In this document: positions 1-9,758 of the stretch, piece by piece
Position numbering within the stretch: the stretch's first letter is position 1
Layout of the letters: each line of letters starts with the position of its first letter
Source of the DNA: Neoaquamicrobium sediminum
GTDB taxonomy: Bacteria > Pseudomonadota > Alphaproteobacteria > Rhizobiales > Rhizobiaceae
NCBI RefSeq assembly: GCF_013240295.1
Contig: NZ_JABETK010000001.1
Coordinates: 1,302,001-1,366,000 of the forward strand
Direction: 5' to 3'
Length of the DNA: 64,000 nt
Notes under the pieces: generated by a model
Databases searched by the model: none
Told to the model about the DNA's origin: nothing
The model's input: the letters and a program-made list of their open reading frames with translations, nothing else
Made by a program: the position numbers and the translations under genes

Positions 1-1002
1 TTCGGCCCACCAGCTCGAATTGAACGCGAATTGCTGCTCGGCGTTTTCAGGCGCGGTCGGCAGCGTTGCCACGAATTCCCGCTCCAGAAGCTCCATCATG
101 CCCGGCACGAAACCCGGATACGGCATGACCTTCACGAATTCGGCGGAGGCGACGGGGTCCATGCGGAATTTCATGAACTGCATCGCTTCCGTGGGGTGCT
201 TGGCTCCCTTGGGGATGCCGAGGTAGGAAAGCAGCAATGCGCCGCCGGCCCAGCTTATTTCGACCGGGCGGCCCTCGCTCTTGAGCGGCGTGATGCGGCC
301 GTTCCAGCAGGACGTCATGTTGACCTCGCCATCGACGAGGAGCTGGACGTGCTGGGCGCCATTGTCCCACCAGACCGGGATGTGGTCCTTGATCTCGTCC
401 AGCTTTGCAAAGGCCCGGTCGACATCGAGCGGGTAAAGCTCGTCAAGCGGAACACCGTCGGCGAGAAGCGCGAATTCCAGATTGCACTTGGGCGAGTTCT
501 CGAGCGAGCGTGGTCCGGGGAAGTTCTCAACGTCCCAGAAATCCGCCCACGTCTTCGGCTGCTTGTCTTCGGGGAAGCGGTCGGTCCGGAACCCAAGCAC
601 GGTCGAGTAGGATGCGCGCACCATGGCAGTGGGCAGCTTGGCCATCTCGGGAAGCTCGTTCTCCGGATCGACGATCGAATAGTCGATCTCTTCGAGCCAT
701 CCTTCCTTCGTCGCAAGCACGACGTCATCGCCGTTCAGTTCGGTGAGGTCCCATTCGACATTGCCGGACTCCACCATCGCCTTGAGCTTCGGCAGGGAGA
801 CAGGCGCAGTTGCGCGCACCTTGATGCCGGTCTGTTCGGTGAACGGATCCTCGAAGAGTTTCTTCAGCACCTCGGCCAGCGAGCCGCCCGAACCGTTGAC
901 GACGATTGTCACGTCCTGAGCGGCGGCCATGCGCGCGCTCAACGCTCCCAGCGCTACGGAAGCCGCCCCGATACCAAATGCACGTCTCGTCAGATTCACC
1001 AT
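1..1002 (-). CDS. ABC transporter substrate-binding protein, polyamine/PotD type (partial, runs off left edge)
   Basis: Periplasmic solute-binding protein of a spermidine/putrescine-type ABC importer; 334 codons are visible and the 3' end lies outside the window. The N-terminus carries a twin-arginine-like motif (TRRAF, residues 5-9), a hydrophobic stretch and an AAA-Q cleavage site near residue 28, so export may be by the Tat route. The mature part begins with a short beta strand (VTIVVNGSGG) and later has WADFWDVENFPGPR, typical of family 1 extracellular binding proteins for polyamines or related cations. The next gene on the same strand encodes its ATPase; permeases are presumably beyond the left edge. 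The substrate cannot be read from sequence. Confidence 0.85.
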   Translation of the reverse strand, partial: MVNLTRRAFGIGAASVALGALSARMAAAQDVTIVVNGSGGSLAEVLKKLFEDPFTEQTGIKVRATAPVSLPKLKAMVESGNVEWDLTELNGDDVVLATKEGWLEEIDYSIVDPENELPEMAKLPTAMVRASYSTVLGFRTDRFPEDKQPKTWADFWDVENFPGPRSLENSPKCNLEFALLADGVPLDELYPLDVDRAFAKLDEIKDHIPVWWDNGAQHVQLLVDGEVNMTSCWNGRITPLKSEGRPVEISWAGGALLLSYLGIPKGAKHPTEAMQFMKFRMDPVASAEFVKVMPYPGFVPGMMELLEREFVATLPTAPENAEQQFAFNSSWWAE

Positions 1003-1048
1003 GTGACGCTCCTTTGAAGCTTTGTTCAGTTCCCCATGCGCCCCCGGC

Positions 1049-2098
1049 TCAGGCCGGGAGATAAGTCAGGCTACTGTCGTCGAAATCGAAACGGACCTCG
1101 GTACCAGGTGCCGGTACGTCGACCGCGCCGCTGCGCGGTTCGGTGAACGAGACTTCCTTCTCGTCCGTCCCGCGCAGCACGTAGCGGATGGCATTTCCGA
1201 AGAAGACCGCCTGCTCCAGCGTCGCGGACGCCCGCCCCTTCGGCGTACGCCTGATATGCTCGGGCCGCAGCGCGACGTAGCCGCGGCTCGGCGGCTCGCG
1301 CCCGGTCATCTCGATCGCGCCCAGTCCCTCGATGCTCACGGTCGAGCCCTCCGAGCGGAAAACCTTGAGGATGTTGTTGGAGCCGATGAAGGAAGCAACG
1401 AAACGCGATGCGGGCTGGTCGTAGAGCTCCTGTGGTGTTCCGAGCTGCTGGATAACGCCCTTGTCCATGACGGCCAGGCGGTCGGAAAGCGTCAGCGCCT
1501 CGCCCTGATCGTGGGTTACGTAGATCACGGTGCAGCCGATCTGGCGCTGATACTGCTTGATCTCCAGTTGCAGGGTCTCGCGCAGCTTGAGGTCGAGCGC
1601 GCCGAGCGGCTCGTCCATCAGCAACACGCTCGGCTCGAACACCACCGCGCGCGCAAAGGCCACGCGCTGCTTCTGACCGCCGGAAAGTTCGTGGGGCATC
1701 CGATCCGCGAGCCCATCGAGGCGCACCATCTCCAGCGCCGCCAGCGAACGCCGCCTGACCTCGTCGCGCGCCATGCCGCGCATTTCGAGCGGAAACGCAA
1801 CGTTGCCCATGACCGAGCGATGCGGGAACAGCGAATAGTTCTGGAAGACCATGCCGATGCCGCGCTTCTCCGTCGGCACGCGGGCGATCGAGACGCCGTC
1901 GATGAGGATGTCGCCGTCGCCGATGTCGATGAAGCCGGCGAGGCAATTGAGTGCCGTGGTCTTGCCGGAGCCGCTGGGGCCCAGCAGCGTCATGAACTCG
2001 CCGGGCGCCACAGTCATGGAGAAATCCTCGAGTGCAACGAAGCTCCCGTAGGTCTTCCGCACGCTTCTGAACTCGATCGATGAACCTTTGGTTGCCAT
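1049..2098 (-). CDS. ABC transporter ATP-binding protein, PotA/spermidine-putrescine type
   Basis: Energises the importer whose binding protein lies just downstream. Walker A (GPSGSGKTT, about residues 40-48), Q-loop, signature LSGGQKQ, Walker B (LLMDEP) and the switch histidine (YVTHDQ) are all present, followed by a C-terminal TOBE-like domain; 349 aa is the usual length for PotA/UgpC ATPases. I take the ATG at 2098 because the translation starts the canonical fold ten residues later and GGAGAG lies upstream; an in-frame ATG at 2149 would overlap the presumed operator. It is transcribed away from the TetR gene at 2224. Confidence 0.88.
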   Translation of the reverse strand: MATKGSSIEFRSVRKTYGSFVALEDFSMTVAPGEFMTLLGPSGSGKTTALNCLAGFIDIGDGDILIDGVSIARVPTEKRGIGMVFQNYSLFPHRSVMGNVAFPLEMRGMARDEVRRRSLAALEMVRLDGLADRMPHELSGGQKQRVAFARAVVFEPSVLLMDEPLGALDLKLRETLQLEIKQYQRQIGCTVIYVTHDQGEALTLSDRLAVMDKGVIQQLGTPQELYDQPASRFVASFIGSNNILKVFRSEGSTVSIEGLGAIEMTGREPPSRGYVALRPEHIRRTPKGRASATLEQAVFFGNAIRYVLRGTDEKEVSFTEPRSGAVDVPAPGTEVRFDFDDSSLTYLPA

Positions 2099-2127
2099 GG
2101 TCAGATCGGTCTCTCCATCCCTCAATT

Positions 2128-2155
2128 CAAAAAGTGACGGTATTGTCATTTTTTG
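2128..2155. promoter_or_regulatory. Inverted repeat in TetR/ABC divergent promoter (candidate operator)
   Basis: CAAAAAGTGAC, six-base spacer GGTATT, then GTCATTTTTTG; the two 11-base arms match at 10 positions. It lies between the divergent ABC ATPase and TetR genes, where an autoregulated TetR protein would bind. Operator function is inferred. Confidence 0.5.
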
Positions 2156-2223
2156 TCAAGCGGCTTTGCGAACGGGCGTCGGCGTTGCTATGGCTGGTCG
2201 GACAACTGAAGAGGCGAAAGGCC

Positions 2224-2910
2224 ATGCACGACTACGTCGAGTTTCTCGAGCAGAAGCTTGCGAACGCTCGCAACGACAGGAAAACGGTCAGAACCGAGTT
2301 GCAGATCGAGATTGCGACGGCGATGCTGCTGCGCACCAAAGCCTATCACTCCATATCGGTCGACATGATCGCCGAGCAGGCGAAGCTGGCGCACGGCACT
2401 TTCTATCGCTACTTCGCGGGAAAACGCGAGGTCGTCGCAAAGACGCTCACCGACTATTTCGAATTCGTTCGTGACGCGCGGCCGCCCGTCCCGCGAGAGG
2501 CCTCGGACCTCGAAGCCATCGAGATCGGCAACCGCCATTACATCTACTGCTTCCGCCAGAATGTCGGACTGATGCGCTGCCACTTTCACCTCAAGGATGA
2601 GGACGAGATGATTGCCCAGGTCGGCCGGCTTGCGGACCGGGGCATGTCGGAGCGCATGATCCGGCGGCTGCGCAGGAGTGTGCACGTCGACGACGCACAG
2701 TTGCCGGAGCTGCGGCTGCGCACCTACTGCCTCATCAGCATGGTCGACGAGCTACTGCTCAAGATCTACGGTCGCACGAATCCGCCGCTGGTGGAGTTTG
2801 CAGACGATCCCGACATGGTGGCGTCGACGGTTTCACGCCTTTGGTACGCGGCGCTCTATGCCGATGCACCCAGCGCCGGGACGTCCAGGGTCAATGCCGC
2901 CGAACTATAA
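2224..2910 (+). CDS. TetR/AcrR family transcriptional regulator
   Basis: A 228-residue one-component repressor-like protein. The N-terminal helix-turn-helix (about residues 45-66: SVDMIAEQAKL then GTFYRYF) is typical TetR; the C-terminal ligand domain is rich in aromatic and charged residues and not assignable. The ATG at 2224 is chosen because GAGGCGAAAGG lies just upstream and the helix-turn-helix begins at the usual distance. It is divergent from the polyamine-type ABC genes, so it probably senses their substrate. An 11-base-arm dyad sits in the shared promoter. Confidence 0.85.
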   Translation: MHDYVEFLEQKLANARNDRKTVRTELQIEIATAMLLRTKAYHSISVDMIAEQAKLAHGTFYRYFAGKREVVAKTLTDYFEFVRDARPPVPREASDLEAIEIGNRHYIYCFRQNVGLMRCHFHLKDEDEMIAQVGRLADRGMSERMIRRLRRSVHVDDAQLPELRLRTYCLISMVDELLLKIYGRTNPPLVEFADDPDMVASTVSRLWYAALYADAPSAGTSRVNAAEL

Positions 2911-3025
2911 CGTCATGTTATGATTCTTCCCATTCTTGGTATTTGACTTCATTTCGTGCTCGCCCACTTGATGGGGTGGGAGTCAGCGCGCAGCCGCGGT
3001 CGCGCGCACAAGTCACGGGTCGAAC

Positions 3026-4912
3026 ATGAAGACATCCATCGCCACGGTCTCGATCAGCGGAGACCTGAAGGAGAAGCTCGCCGCGATTGCGGAAGCGGGC
3101 TTTGACGGCGTCGAGATATTCGAGAACGATTTTCTCGCTTTCGACGAGTCGCCGGCGGAGGTGGGCCGGATGGTGCGCGACCACGGGCTTGAGATCACGC
3201 TGTTCCAGCCTTTCCGCGATTTCGAAGGACTGCCCGAGCCGCAGCGGAGCCGCGCCTTCGACCGCGCGGAGCGCAAATTCGACCTGATGCAGGAGCTCGG
3301 CACCGACCTGATGCTGATCTGCTCCAGCGTGTCGCCGGTCGCGCTTGGCGGCATCGACCGCGCAGCTGCCGACTTCCGGGAGCTTGGCGAACGCGCTGCG
3401 AAGCGGAACCTGCGGGTCGGCTACGAGGCGCTCGCCTGGGGCAGCTTCATCAACGATCATCGCGACGCATGGGAGGTGGTGCGCAGGGCCGACCATCCGA
3501 ACATCGGGCTGATCCTCGATTCGTTCCACACGCTCGCTCGCGGAATAGACGTCGCTTCGATCCGGTCGATCCCCGGAGACCGCATCTTCATTGTACAACT
3601 CGCCGATGCGCCGAAGTTCGACATGGACCTGCTCCAGTGGAGCCGCCACTACCGCAACATGCCCGGCGAGGGCGACCTGCCGGTGGCCGACTTCATGCGC
3701 GCGGTCGCCGCGACGGGTTATGCAGGGCCGATCTCGCTGGAAATATTCAACGACCAGTTTCGCGGCGGCTCGGCACGCTCCATCGCTGCCGACGGACACA
3801 GGTCGCTCATCTACCTCATGGACCAGGTGCGGCGCAGCGAGCCGGTGCCGGTCGAACTGCCACCGATGCCGGACCGGGTGGCGGTGGAAGGGGTAGAATT
3901 CGTCGAGTTCGCCGCAAACGAGGATGAAGCGCAAAGGCTTGCAAAGCTTCTCGTCTCGATGGGGTTCACGCTCGCCGCCCGGCATCGCAACCGCGATGTG
4001 GCCCTTTACCGCCAGGGCGACATCAACATCGTGATCAACACCGGCAAGGAAGGCTTCGCGCACTCGTCGCATACCGTCCACGGCCTTTCCGCCTATGCAA
4101 TCGGACTGCGCGTGGAAGACGCAAAGGCGACCGTGGAACGCGCGACCGCGCTCGGGGCGGAAGTCTTTTTCGAGCCGCGCGGGCCTGGCGAGCTCGAAAT
4201 CCCCGCGATCCGTGGCGTCGGCGGCAGCGTTCTCTACTTCATCGACGAGCCGTCGGGACTGTCGCGCGTCTGGGACATCGAGTTCGAAACGTTGGAGCCG
4301 GCGGCCTCCGGCGCCGGCCTGCAACGCATCGACCACGTCGCGCAGACCATGAATACCGACGAGATGCTGAGCTGGCTGCTCTTCTACACCTCGATCTTCG
4401 CGACACGGAAATCGCCTGCCGTCGATGTCGTCGATCCGGCGGGACTGGTGCGCAGCCAGGTCGTCGAAGGTCTCGATCGCCGGTTCAGGCTGACGCTCAA
4501 CGGCGCGGAGAGCCGGCGCACGCTCGCCGGCCGGTTCGTGGCCGAAAGTTTCGGCTCATCGGTGCAGCATCTTGCCTTCTCCAGCGCCGACATCTTCGCG
4601 ACGGCCGAGGCGATCAAGGCCGCGGGTTTTGCCACCCTGCAGATCTCGCGCAACTACTACGACGATCTGGAAGCGCGGCTGGGTCTTGCCCCGGAGCTGG
4701 CTGACCGGCTGCGCGAGGCCAACATCCTTTATGACCGAGACATCGACGGCGGGGAGTATTTCCAGCTCTACAGCCCGCTCTTCGGCGAGGGCCTGTTTCT
4801 CGAAGTGGTGGAGCGGCGCAACGGCTATCAGGGCTATGGCGCGCCTAATGCGCAGTTCCGGATCGCCGCCCAGCAGCGCGCGCTCGGCCCGAAGGGCATG
4901 CCGCGGCGTTGA
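3026..4912 (+). CDS. quiC: 3-dehydroshikimate dehydratase (fused AsbF-like and HPPD-like domains)
   Basis: Converts 3-dehydroshikimate to protocatechuate, linking quinate/shikimate catabolism to the beta-ketoadipate route. At 628 aa it matches the two-domain QuiC1 class. The N-terminal TIM barrel has metal ligands at E134 (GYEALAWG), D165 (LILDSFH), Q191 (IVQLAD) and E239 (ISLEIFND), the pattern known from this family. The C-terminal half is a vicinal-oxygen-chelate domain like 4-hydroxyphenylpyruvate dioxygenase, with candidate ligands in IDHVAQ, VQHLAF and FLEVVER. No strong ribosome site precedes the ATG. No other quinate genes are adjacent, so it appears to act alone here. Confidence 0.85.
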   Translation: MKTSIATVSISGDLKEKLAAIAEAGFDGVEIFENDFLAFDESPAEVGRMVRDHGLEITLFQPFRDFEGLPEPQRSRAFDRAERKFDLMQELGTDLMLICSSVSPVALGGIDRAAADFRELGERAAKRNLRVGYEALAWGSFINDHRDAWEVVRRADHPNIGLILDSFHTLARGIDVASIRSIPGDRIFIVQLADAPKFDMDLLQWSRHYRNMPGEGDLPVADFMRAVAATGYAGPISLEIFNDQFRGGSARSIAADGHRSLIYLMDQVRRSEPVPVELPPMPDRVAVEGVEFVEFAANEDEAQRLAKLLVSMGFTLAARHRNRDVALYRQGDINIVINTGKEGFAHSSHTVHGLSAYAIGLRVEDAKATVERATALGAEVFFEPRGPGELEIPAIRGVGGSVLYFIDEPSGLSRVWDIEFETLEPAASGAGLQRIDHVAQTMNTDEMLSWLLFYTSIFATRKSPAVDVVDPAGLVRSQVVEGLDRRFRLTLNGAESRRTLAGRFVAESFGSSVQHLAFSSADIFATAEAIKAAGFATLQISRNYYDDLEARLGLAPELADRLREANILYDRDIDGGEYFQLYSPLFGEGLFLEVVERRNGYQGYGAPNAQFRIAAQQRALGPKGMPRR

Positions 4913-4918
4913 TGCCCG

Positions 4919-6783
4919 TCAGAACACGACGGGATGCGTCTCGCCCGTCTGGACGTTGACCAGGCCCTGCGGCGCATGCTCGCTCGGCGCCACCAGCACC
5001 CAGCGCCATGGCGCGCAGGTCAGCGTGGCGAATGCGAGCCGCTCGGGAAAACCTGGCAGCCAGCGCGGATGGAAGGTCGGCTCGTACATCCAGTCGACCT
5101 TGGCGCCCTCGGCATAGAGATGCTGCATCTCCTCGTGCAACGCTTCCGCCGGCCGGCACGACATCAGCCCGGCGATCTCGTAGCGGACGCGGGCGACCAC
5201 TTCGCCTTCCCGGACCAACGCCCATCCGCCCCTGTTTTCCGCCAGCGCATTGACGGCCTTCGCCATCGCGGCGTCGGACGAGCCGACGCACCAGACATTG
5301 TGCTTGTCATGCGCCATGGAACAGGCGAGCGCGGTGTCGGGCGTGCGCGGGCCGCAGCCGAGCCAGAACATCTTCGACACCGCGCCGGCGCCGGAAAAGC
5401 GATCGACGACCGCGAACTTGGTGATGTTTCGGCTTTCGTCGCGCTGCACCAGACCGTCGCGTACGGGCAACTCGAAGGTGAGGAAATCGTCGGCCCAGTG
5501 GAAGGGGCGCAGCACGGCCGCCTTCATCGTCGCACGGCCGGGCGCGGCCTGTACGGCAAAATCCTCCGCTTCCAGCGACCTACCGATATTGATCGTATCC
5601 GCCGCCCAGTCCGGCCAGTCGATCTTCGGCACGGCGGGCAGATAGGTCTTGCCGTCGGAAACCTGAGCGCCGTCGGCCCAGACTTTCGCGATCTCGAATT
5701 CCGCGACGTCGGACAGCAGCACGATGTCGGCATACCGCCCCGGCGCGATCGAGCCAACCCACGGGGTCAGTCGCATATGACGGGCCGGGTTGATCGTCAC
5801 GCACTGCACCGCGATCTCGGGTGCAAGCCCCGCCTTGATCGCAAGTCGGACGTTGTGATCGGTCGCGCCGAGTTCGAGCGTGTCGGAAGCGCTGCGATCG
5901 TCGGTCGTCAGCGCGACCTGCGACCAGTCGGCGAGCCCCTTGTCCAGAAGGCCTGCTACGACCTCGGGAAGCGTGTGCGGGCGCAACTCATGAACAGGCC
6001 GCGCGAAAGCTTGTCCCAGAACTCCTCGAGTGTCCACGCCTCGTGGTCCGAAGCAAGCCCGGCGGCAGCGAAGGCGTTGATGGTCGGCATGTCGCGAATG
6101 CCCGCCGCATGGCCCTCTACGACGCCGCGTTGCTCGAAGGTCGCGCGGATCATGCCCCATAGCCGGCCGTAGGACGGGTTGTCGGGATTCCAGACCGCCG
6201 GCCAGTCCATCACCTCGTCCAGCCCGGCCACCATCAGGCTTTCGCGCAGGAAGTCGCGCTGCTCGTCATAGCCGAGCCATCCGCCGCCGTGCTCGTAGCC
6301 CGTGGGCGGCACGGCCGAGCCCGGCAGCGGGAATATCTTGAGAGGCGAACCGGCACGCCGCGCTGCAAGCCAGAAGTCGAGCGTGCGGGCACCGTTGACG
6401 TTGGAGAATTCGTGGCTGGCCTCGCAGGTCCAGGTGTTGCCGCGCGGCAGGACGAGTGCCGCTTCCCACTCGGGCGTCAGATGCGAACTTTCGATGTGCT
6501 TGTGCACTTCGCCAAGCCCCGGGACCGCGGCCAGATCAGGCTCGTGGACCCGCTTCGCGACATCGCCGGGCCAGGTGCCCGCATTGCCCACGTAGGCGAT
6601 CCGCCGCCCGCTGATGACGATCTCCTGATCGGAAAGCCATGTGCGGGTGTGAACGTCGAGCAGGCGACCGACCCGCAGCGCGACATCGGCCGGCCGTTTG
6701 CCCAGCGCGACGAGCGTGAGGTTTTGCCGGATGGCGATCTCGGTGTCAGCGTCGAGTGAGATGTCGTGGGAAGCCTGGGTCAT
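4919..6783 (-). CDS. ade: Adenine deaminase (amidohydrolase), apparent one-base frame break
   Basis: Hydrolyses adenine to hypoxanthine and ammonia. The joined product is about 620 aa, with an amidohydrolase start (GLGEVHKHIESSH, carrying the HxH metal motif), a middle barrel (ASDHEAWTLEEFWDKLSRG) and the adenine-deaminase C-terminal domain (SMAHDKHNVWCVGSSD). The frame breaks near 5988: the upstream half reads to LFM and the other frame continues ELRPHTLPE, restored by one extra G (ATGGAG instead of ATGAG). This is more likely a sequence error than a true pseudogene. It is divergent from a LysR gene and convergent with quiC, six bases apart. Start 6783 (ATG) is preferred; GTG at 6813 is possible. 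Confidence 0.8.
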
Positions 6784-6884
6784 GCGCCGCTTATGTCCTC
6801 GCGGGCCGGTCACCTGTCAATGGGACAATGTTTCGACCGCAAGCGCTGGACTGGCGAGCCGCAGCGAGGCATTGTCGCGGCGCA

Positions 6885-7780
6885 ATGCTGACCCTGCGCC
6901 AGATCGAAGTCATCCGCGCCGTGATGGTTGCCGGCAGCGTCGCCGGCGCCGCGCGCATGCTCAACGTCGCGCAGCCCGGCGTCAGCCGGACAATGAAGCA
7001 TCTGGAATCCGTCCTGGGTATCAAGCTCTTCGTACGCAAGGGCGGCCGCTACGTACCCTCGCCCGAGGCTCGAACGCTCTTCGACTTGCTGCAGGACGTG
7101 CACAAGAAGCTCGGCGACCTGCAATTCTCCATCAACCAGATTGAACGCGGCAAGGGCGCGGAGCTGTCCATCGCTTCCGTGCCCAGCATCGCCAATGTGA
7201 TGGTACCGCGCGCGATCGCCGGCGTGCATGCCCTTCATCCCGATCTGCGGATCAGCTTCGACGTCATCAAGCTCGAAGACGCGATCGATTTCCTGCTGCT
7301 CGAAAAGGGCGAGCTCGCGGTGATGAGCTATCGGCTGGAGCATCCTTCGCTTACCTTCGAGCCGCTGGCCAGGGGGCATCTCGTCTGCATCACCGCACCC
7401 GGCCACCCGCTGGCGCAGCAGAAGGCGGTGAGTGCAGCCGACATCGTGAAGTACCCGCTGATCGGCATCGACCCGAACGACCCTTTCGGCGGCATCATGG
7501 CGGGCATCTTCGCGCACGAGGGGTTGGACTACGAGATCGCCATCCGCGCCCGGTTCGGGACGACCGTCTGTGCGCTGGTGAAGCAGAACCTCGGCGTTGC
7601 CGTGCTCGACATCTTCACCGTCGCCGACATGCGCAGTGACGAAATCGCGGTGATCCCGATCACCGAGGAGACGACGTTCCAGACCTTCGTCGGCATGCGC
7701 AAGGACGCGGCCCTGTCCAGCTACGCCGAGAACTTCGTCGCCCAGCTCAAGCTGGCCATGCAGGACGCCGCGGGCGCTGA
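6885..7780 (+). CDS. LysR family transcriptional regulator (3' end uncertain)
   Basis: Begins with a LysR winged helix-turn-helix (residues 1-60: TLRQIEVIRAVMVAGS then QPGVSRTMKHLE) followed by the periplasmic-binding-like effector domain; its sequence resembles the OccR/NocR side of the family. No in-frame stop occurs where a LysR protein should end. The frame stays open through the next gene to 8735, whereas a TGA at 7778-7780 in the neighbouring frame would give a normal 298-residue protein. I therefore suspect a missing base near the 3' end and give 7780 as the probable end. It is divergent from the adenine deaminase, which it may control. Confidence 0.75.
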
Positions 7781-7842
7781 CCACCCGCCGGCCTCCCGTC
7801 AGGGTGTTGTCAGTTGGCTGCACTTCCCGCCGGGCCGCACCG

Positions 7843-7871
7843 TTCAAAAGGCGCATGTAACCTGCTATATG
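7843..7871 (+). promoter_or_regulatory. Candidate sigma-70-type promoter for the drrAB-like exporter
   Basis: TTCAAA and TATATG are separated by 17 bases, 61 bases upstream of the GTG start of the ABC ATPase gene. The match to TTGACA/TATAAT is partial, so this is a weak prediction. Confidence 0.3.
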
Positions 7872-7932
7872 CCAGCGCCCGGTTCACCGCCCGATAGCTC
7901 CAGACCGGCACCCGAAACATGGAAGCAAGACA

Positions 7933-8943
7933 GTGAACGAAACGCCCTCCGCGCGAGCGATCTTGTCCGGCCAGCAGCCAGCGTTTGCCATTTCAACGCG
8001 TGGGCTGGCGAAATCCTTCGGCACGCTTCGCGCCGTCGACGGCATCGATCTCGACGTGCCGCGCGGTATGATCTTCGCGATTCTCGGGCCCAATGGCGCG
8101 GGCAAGACCACGTTGATGCGCATGCTGGCGACGCTCACCAAGCCCGATGCCGGCACGGCCACGGTGATGGGCCACGACCTTGTCAGCGCACCGCAGGCCG
8201 TGCGCGGCTCGATCGCCATGACGGGGCAGTTCGCCTCGCTCGACGAAGACCTGACCGGACGCGAAAACCTCGTTCTGATCTCGCGTCTTTGGGGTTTCAG
8301 AGGCGGGCAGGCCAAGGCGCGCGCCGACGAGCTGCTGGCTGCCTTCGACCTTGCCGACGCGGCGGGCAAACAGGTGAAGGACTATTCAGGCGGAATGCGC
8401 CGGCGCCTCGACATCGCCGCCTCGCTGATCGTTACCCCGGGCGTCCTTTTCCTCGACGAGCCGACGACCGGCCTCGACCCCAAGGCTCGGCAGGGCGTCT
8501 GGCGCATCATCCGGGCGCTGGCGGCGACCGGCGTCACCGTGCTGTTGACGACGCAATATCTCGACGAGGCGGACCAGCTTGCAGCGCGCATCGTCGTCAT
8601 CGACCACGGCAGGAAGATCGCCGAGGGCACCAGCCGCGAGCTCAAGGCCGCGACGGGCTCTGGCTTCCTGCATATCGCGCTTGCAGACCCGAACCAGATC
8701 GACCAAGCCGAGCGCCTGCTGGCGGAGAAGCTTGACGGAACGGTCCAGCGCGGCGTCGAGGGCGGCAGGCTCTCGGTGATGGCGGGATCGGCCCAGGCGG
8801 CCAGCGAAGCGCTCGCCGCGCTCATCGAAGCCGGGATCGAGCCCGCCGACTTCTCGATGGGCTCGCCAAGCCTCGACGAGGTGTTCTTTGCCCTCACCGG
8901 CGGACCGGCTGACCAACACGCAAACACGGACAAACCGGCATGA
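7933..8943 (+). CDS. ABC exporter ATP-binding protein, DrrA/daunorubicin-resistance type
   Basis: ATPase subunit of a two-gene efflux system. Walker A GPNGAGKTT (about residues 52-60), signature YSGGMRRR, Walker B VLFLDEP and the TTGLDPKAR D-loop are typical of the DrrA/CcmA/NodI group; the C-terminal region includes the SLDEVFFALTG segment seen in drug-resistance ATPases. Length 336 aa is normal. The GTG start has a GGAAG ribosome site. It overlaps the permease gene by four bases (ATGA), indicating translational coupling. The exported substrate is unknown; it could be a lipid or hydrophobic compound. Confidence 0.87.
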   Translation: MNETPSARAILSGQQPAFAISTRGLAKSFGTLRAVDGIDLDVPRGMIFAILGPNGAGKTTLMRMLATLTKPDAGTATVMGHDLVSAPQAVRGSIAMTGQFASLDEDLTGRENLVLISRLWGFRGGQAKARADELLAAFDLADAAGKQVKDYSGGMRRRLDIAASLIVTPGVLFLDEPTTGLDPKARQGVWRIIRALAATGVTVLLTTQYLDEADQLAARIVVIDHGRKIAEGTSRELKAATGSGFLHIALADPNQIDQAERLLAEKLDGTVQRGVEGGRLSVMAGSAQAASEALAALIEAGIEPADFSMGSPSLDEVFFALTGGPADQHANTDKPA

Positions 8944-9755
8944 GCGAGACGTCTCCCGAAGCCCTGTCGCAGATCCTGCGGCCGGTCGCACGGCCGAAGG
9001 AACCGTCGGCGTTTTCAAACGCGCTGGTGTTCGGCTGGCGTGCGGTGCTCAAGTTCAAGCACGTGCCCGAACAGCTCTTCGACATCGTGATGACGCCCAT
9101 CATGTTCACGCTGCTGTTCACCTTCGTGTTCGGCGGCGCGCTGGCGGGTTCGACGGGCGATTATCTGCAGTTCTTCCTGCCGGGCATTCTCGTGCAGACC
9201 GTGGTCTTCAATGCGGTCTATTCGGGCATGGGGCTTTCGACAGACCTGTCGAAGGGGCTTTTCGACCGATTCCGGTCGCTGCCGATCTGGTCGCTGGCGC
9301 CATTCGCGGGGCTGATGGTCGGCGACATATTGCGCCATCTGATTGCCGGCGGCATCATTCTCGCCATCGGGCTCATCCTCGGCTATCGCCCGGAAGCAGG
9401 CATCTTCGGGGTGGTCGCAGCCTTCGCACTGCTCATCGCCATCGGCTTCGGCATGGGGTGGGTCTTCATCGTGCTCGGCCTGCTGGTACGCACGCCGATG
9501 ACGGTGATGACGTTCGGCTTCACCTTCCTGTTCCCGCTGGTCTTCGCGTCGAACATCATGGTCGATCCGGGTACGATGCCCGGCTGGCTGCGCGCCTTTG
9601 TCGACGTGAACCCGGTTTCGCTGATGACCACCGCCATGCGCGGGCTGATGAGCGGCAACAGCGACGCCACGCAGATTGCACTGGCGCTCGCGGCACCGGT
9701 GGCACTGACCGTGCTTCTGGCGCCGGTCACGCTCTGGCTTTACCGCAGGCGCTGA
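8940..9755 (+). CDS. ABC-2 type permease, DrrB type
   Basis: Membrane subunit paired with the preceding ATPase. At 271 aa it shows six hydrophobic segments, the first around MTPIMFTLLFTFVFGGALAG (residues 51-70), and a conserved ABC-2 loop (MPGWLRAFVDVNPVSLMTTAMRGL). Such half-exporters work as an A2B2 assembly in the inner membrane. The gene ends three bases from the convergent btaB. No link to the lipid genes beyond position is shown. Confidence 0.87.
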   Translation: MSETSPEALSQILRPVARPKEPSAFSNALVFGWRAVLKFKHVPEQLFDIVMTPIMFTLLFTFVFGGALAGSTGDYLQFFLPGILVQTVVFNAVYSGMGLSTDLSKGLFDRFRSLPIWSLAPFAGLMVGDILRHLIAGGIILAIGLILGYRPEAGIFGVVAAFALLIAIGFGMGWVFIVLGLLVRTPMTVMTFGFTFLFPLVFASNIMVDPGTMPGWLRAFVDVNPVSLMTTAMRGLMSGNSDATQIALALAAPVALTVLLAPVTLWLYRRR

Positions 9756-9758
9756 CGA

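Noticed and set aside
31..1017. A 328-codon plus-strand frame at the left edge
   Set aside because: It mirrors the binding-protein gene on the minus strand, which has a clear Tat signal and family motifs.
2918..4336. A 472-codon open frame on the minus strand opposite quiC
   Set aside because: Its translation has no domain pattern and is rich in Arg, Ala and His as expected for the antisense of GC-rich coding DNA; quiC on the other strand has all its active-site residues.
4915..4933. Hairpin CCCGTC-N7-GACGGG as a bidirectional terminator between quiC and ade
   Set aside because: Only six pairs, no T-run on either strand, and it lies within the end of the ade coding region.
6756..8735. A possible 659-residue LysR fusion protein
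   Set aside because: The part after about residue 340 is Arg-rich shadow of the DrrA gene in another frame; a fusion is much less likely than a missing base at the LysR end.
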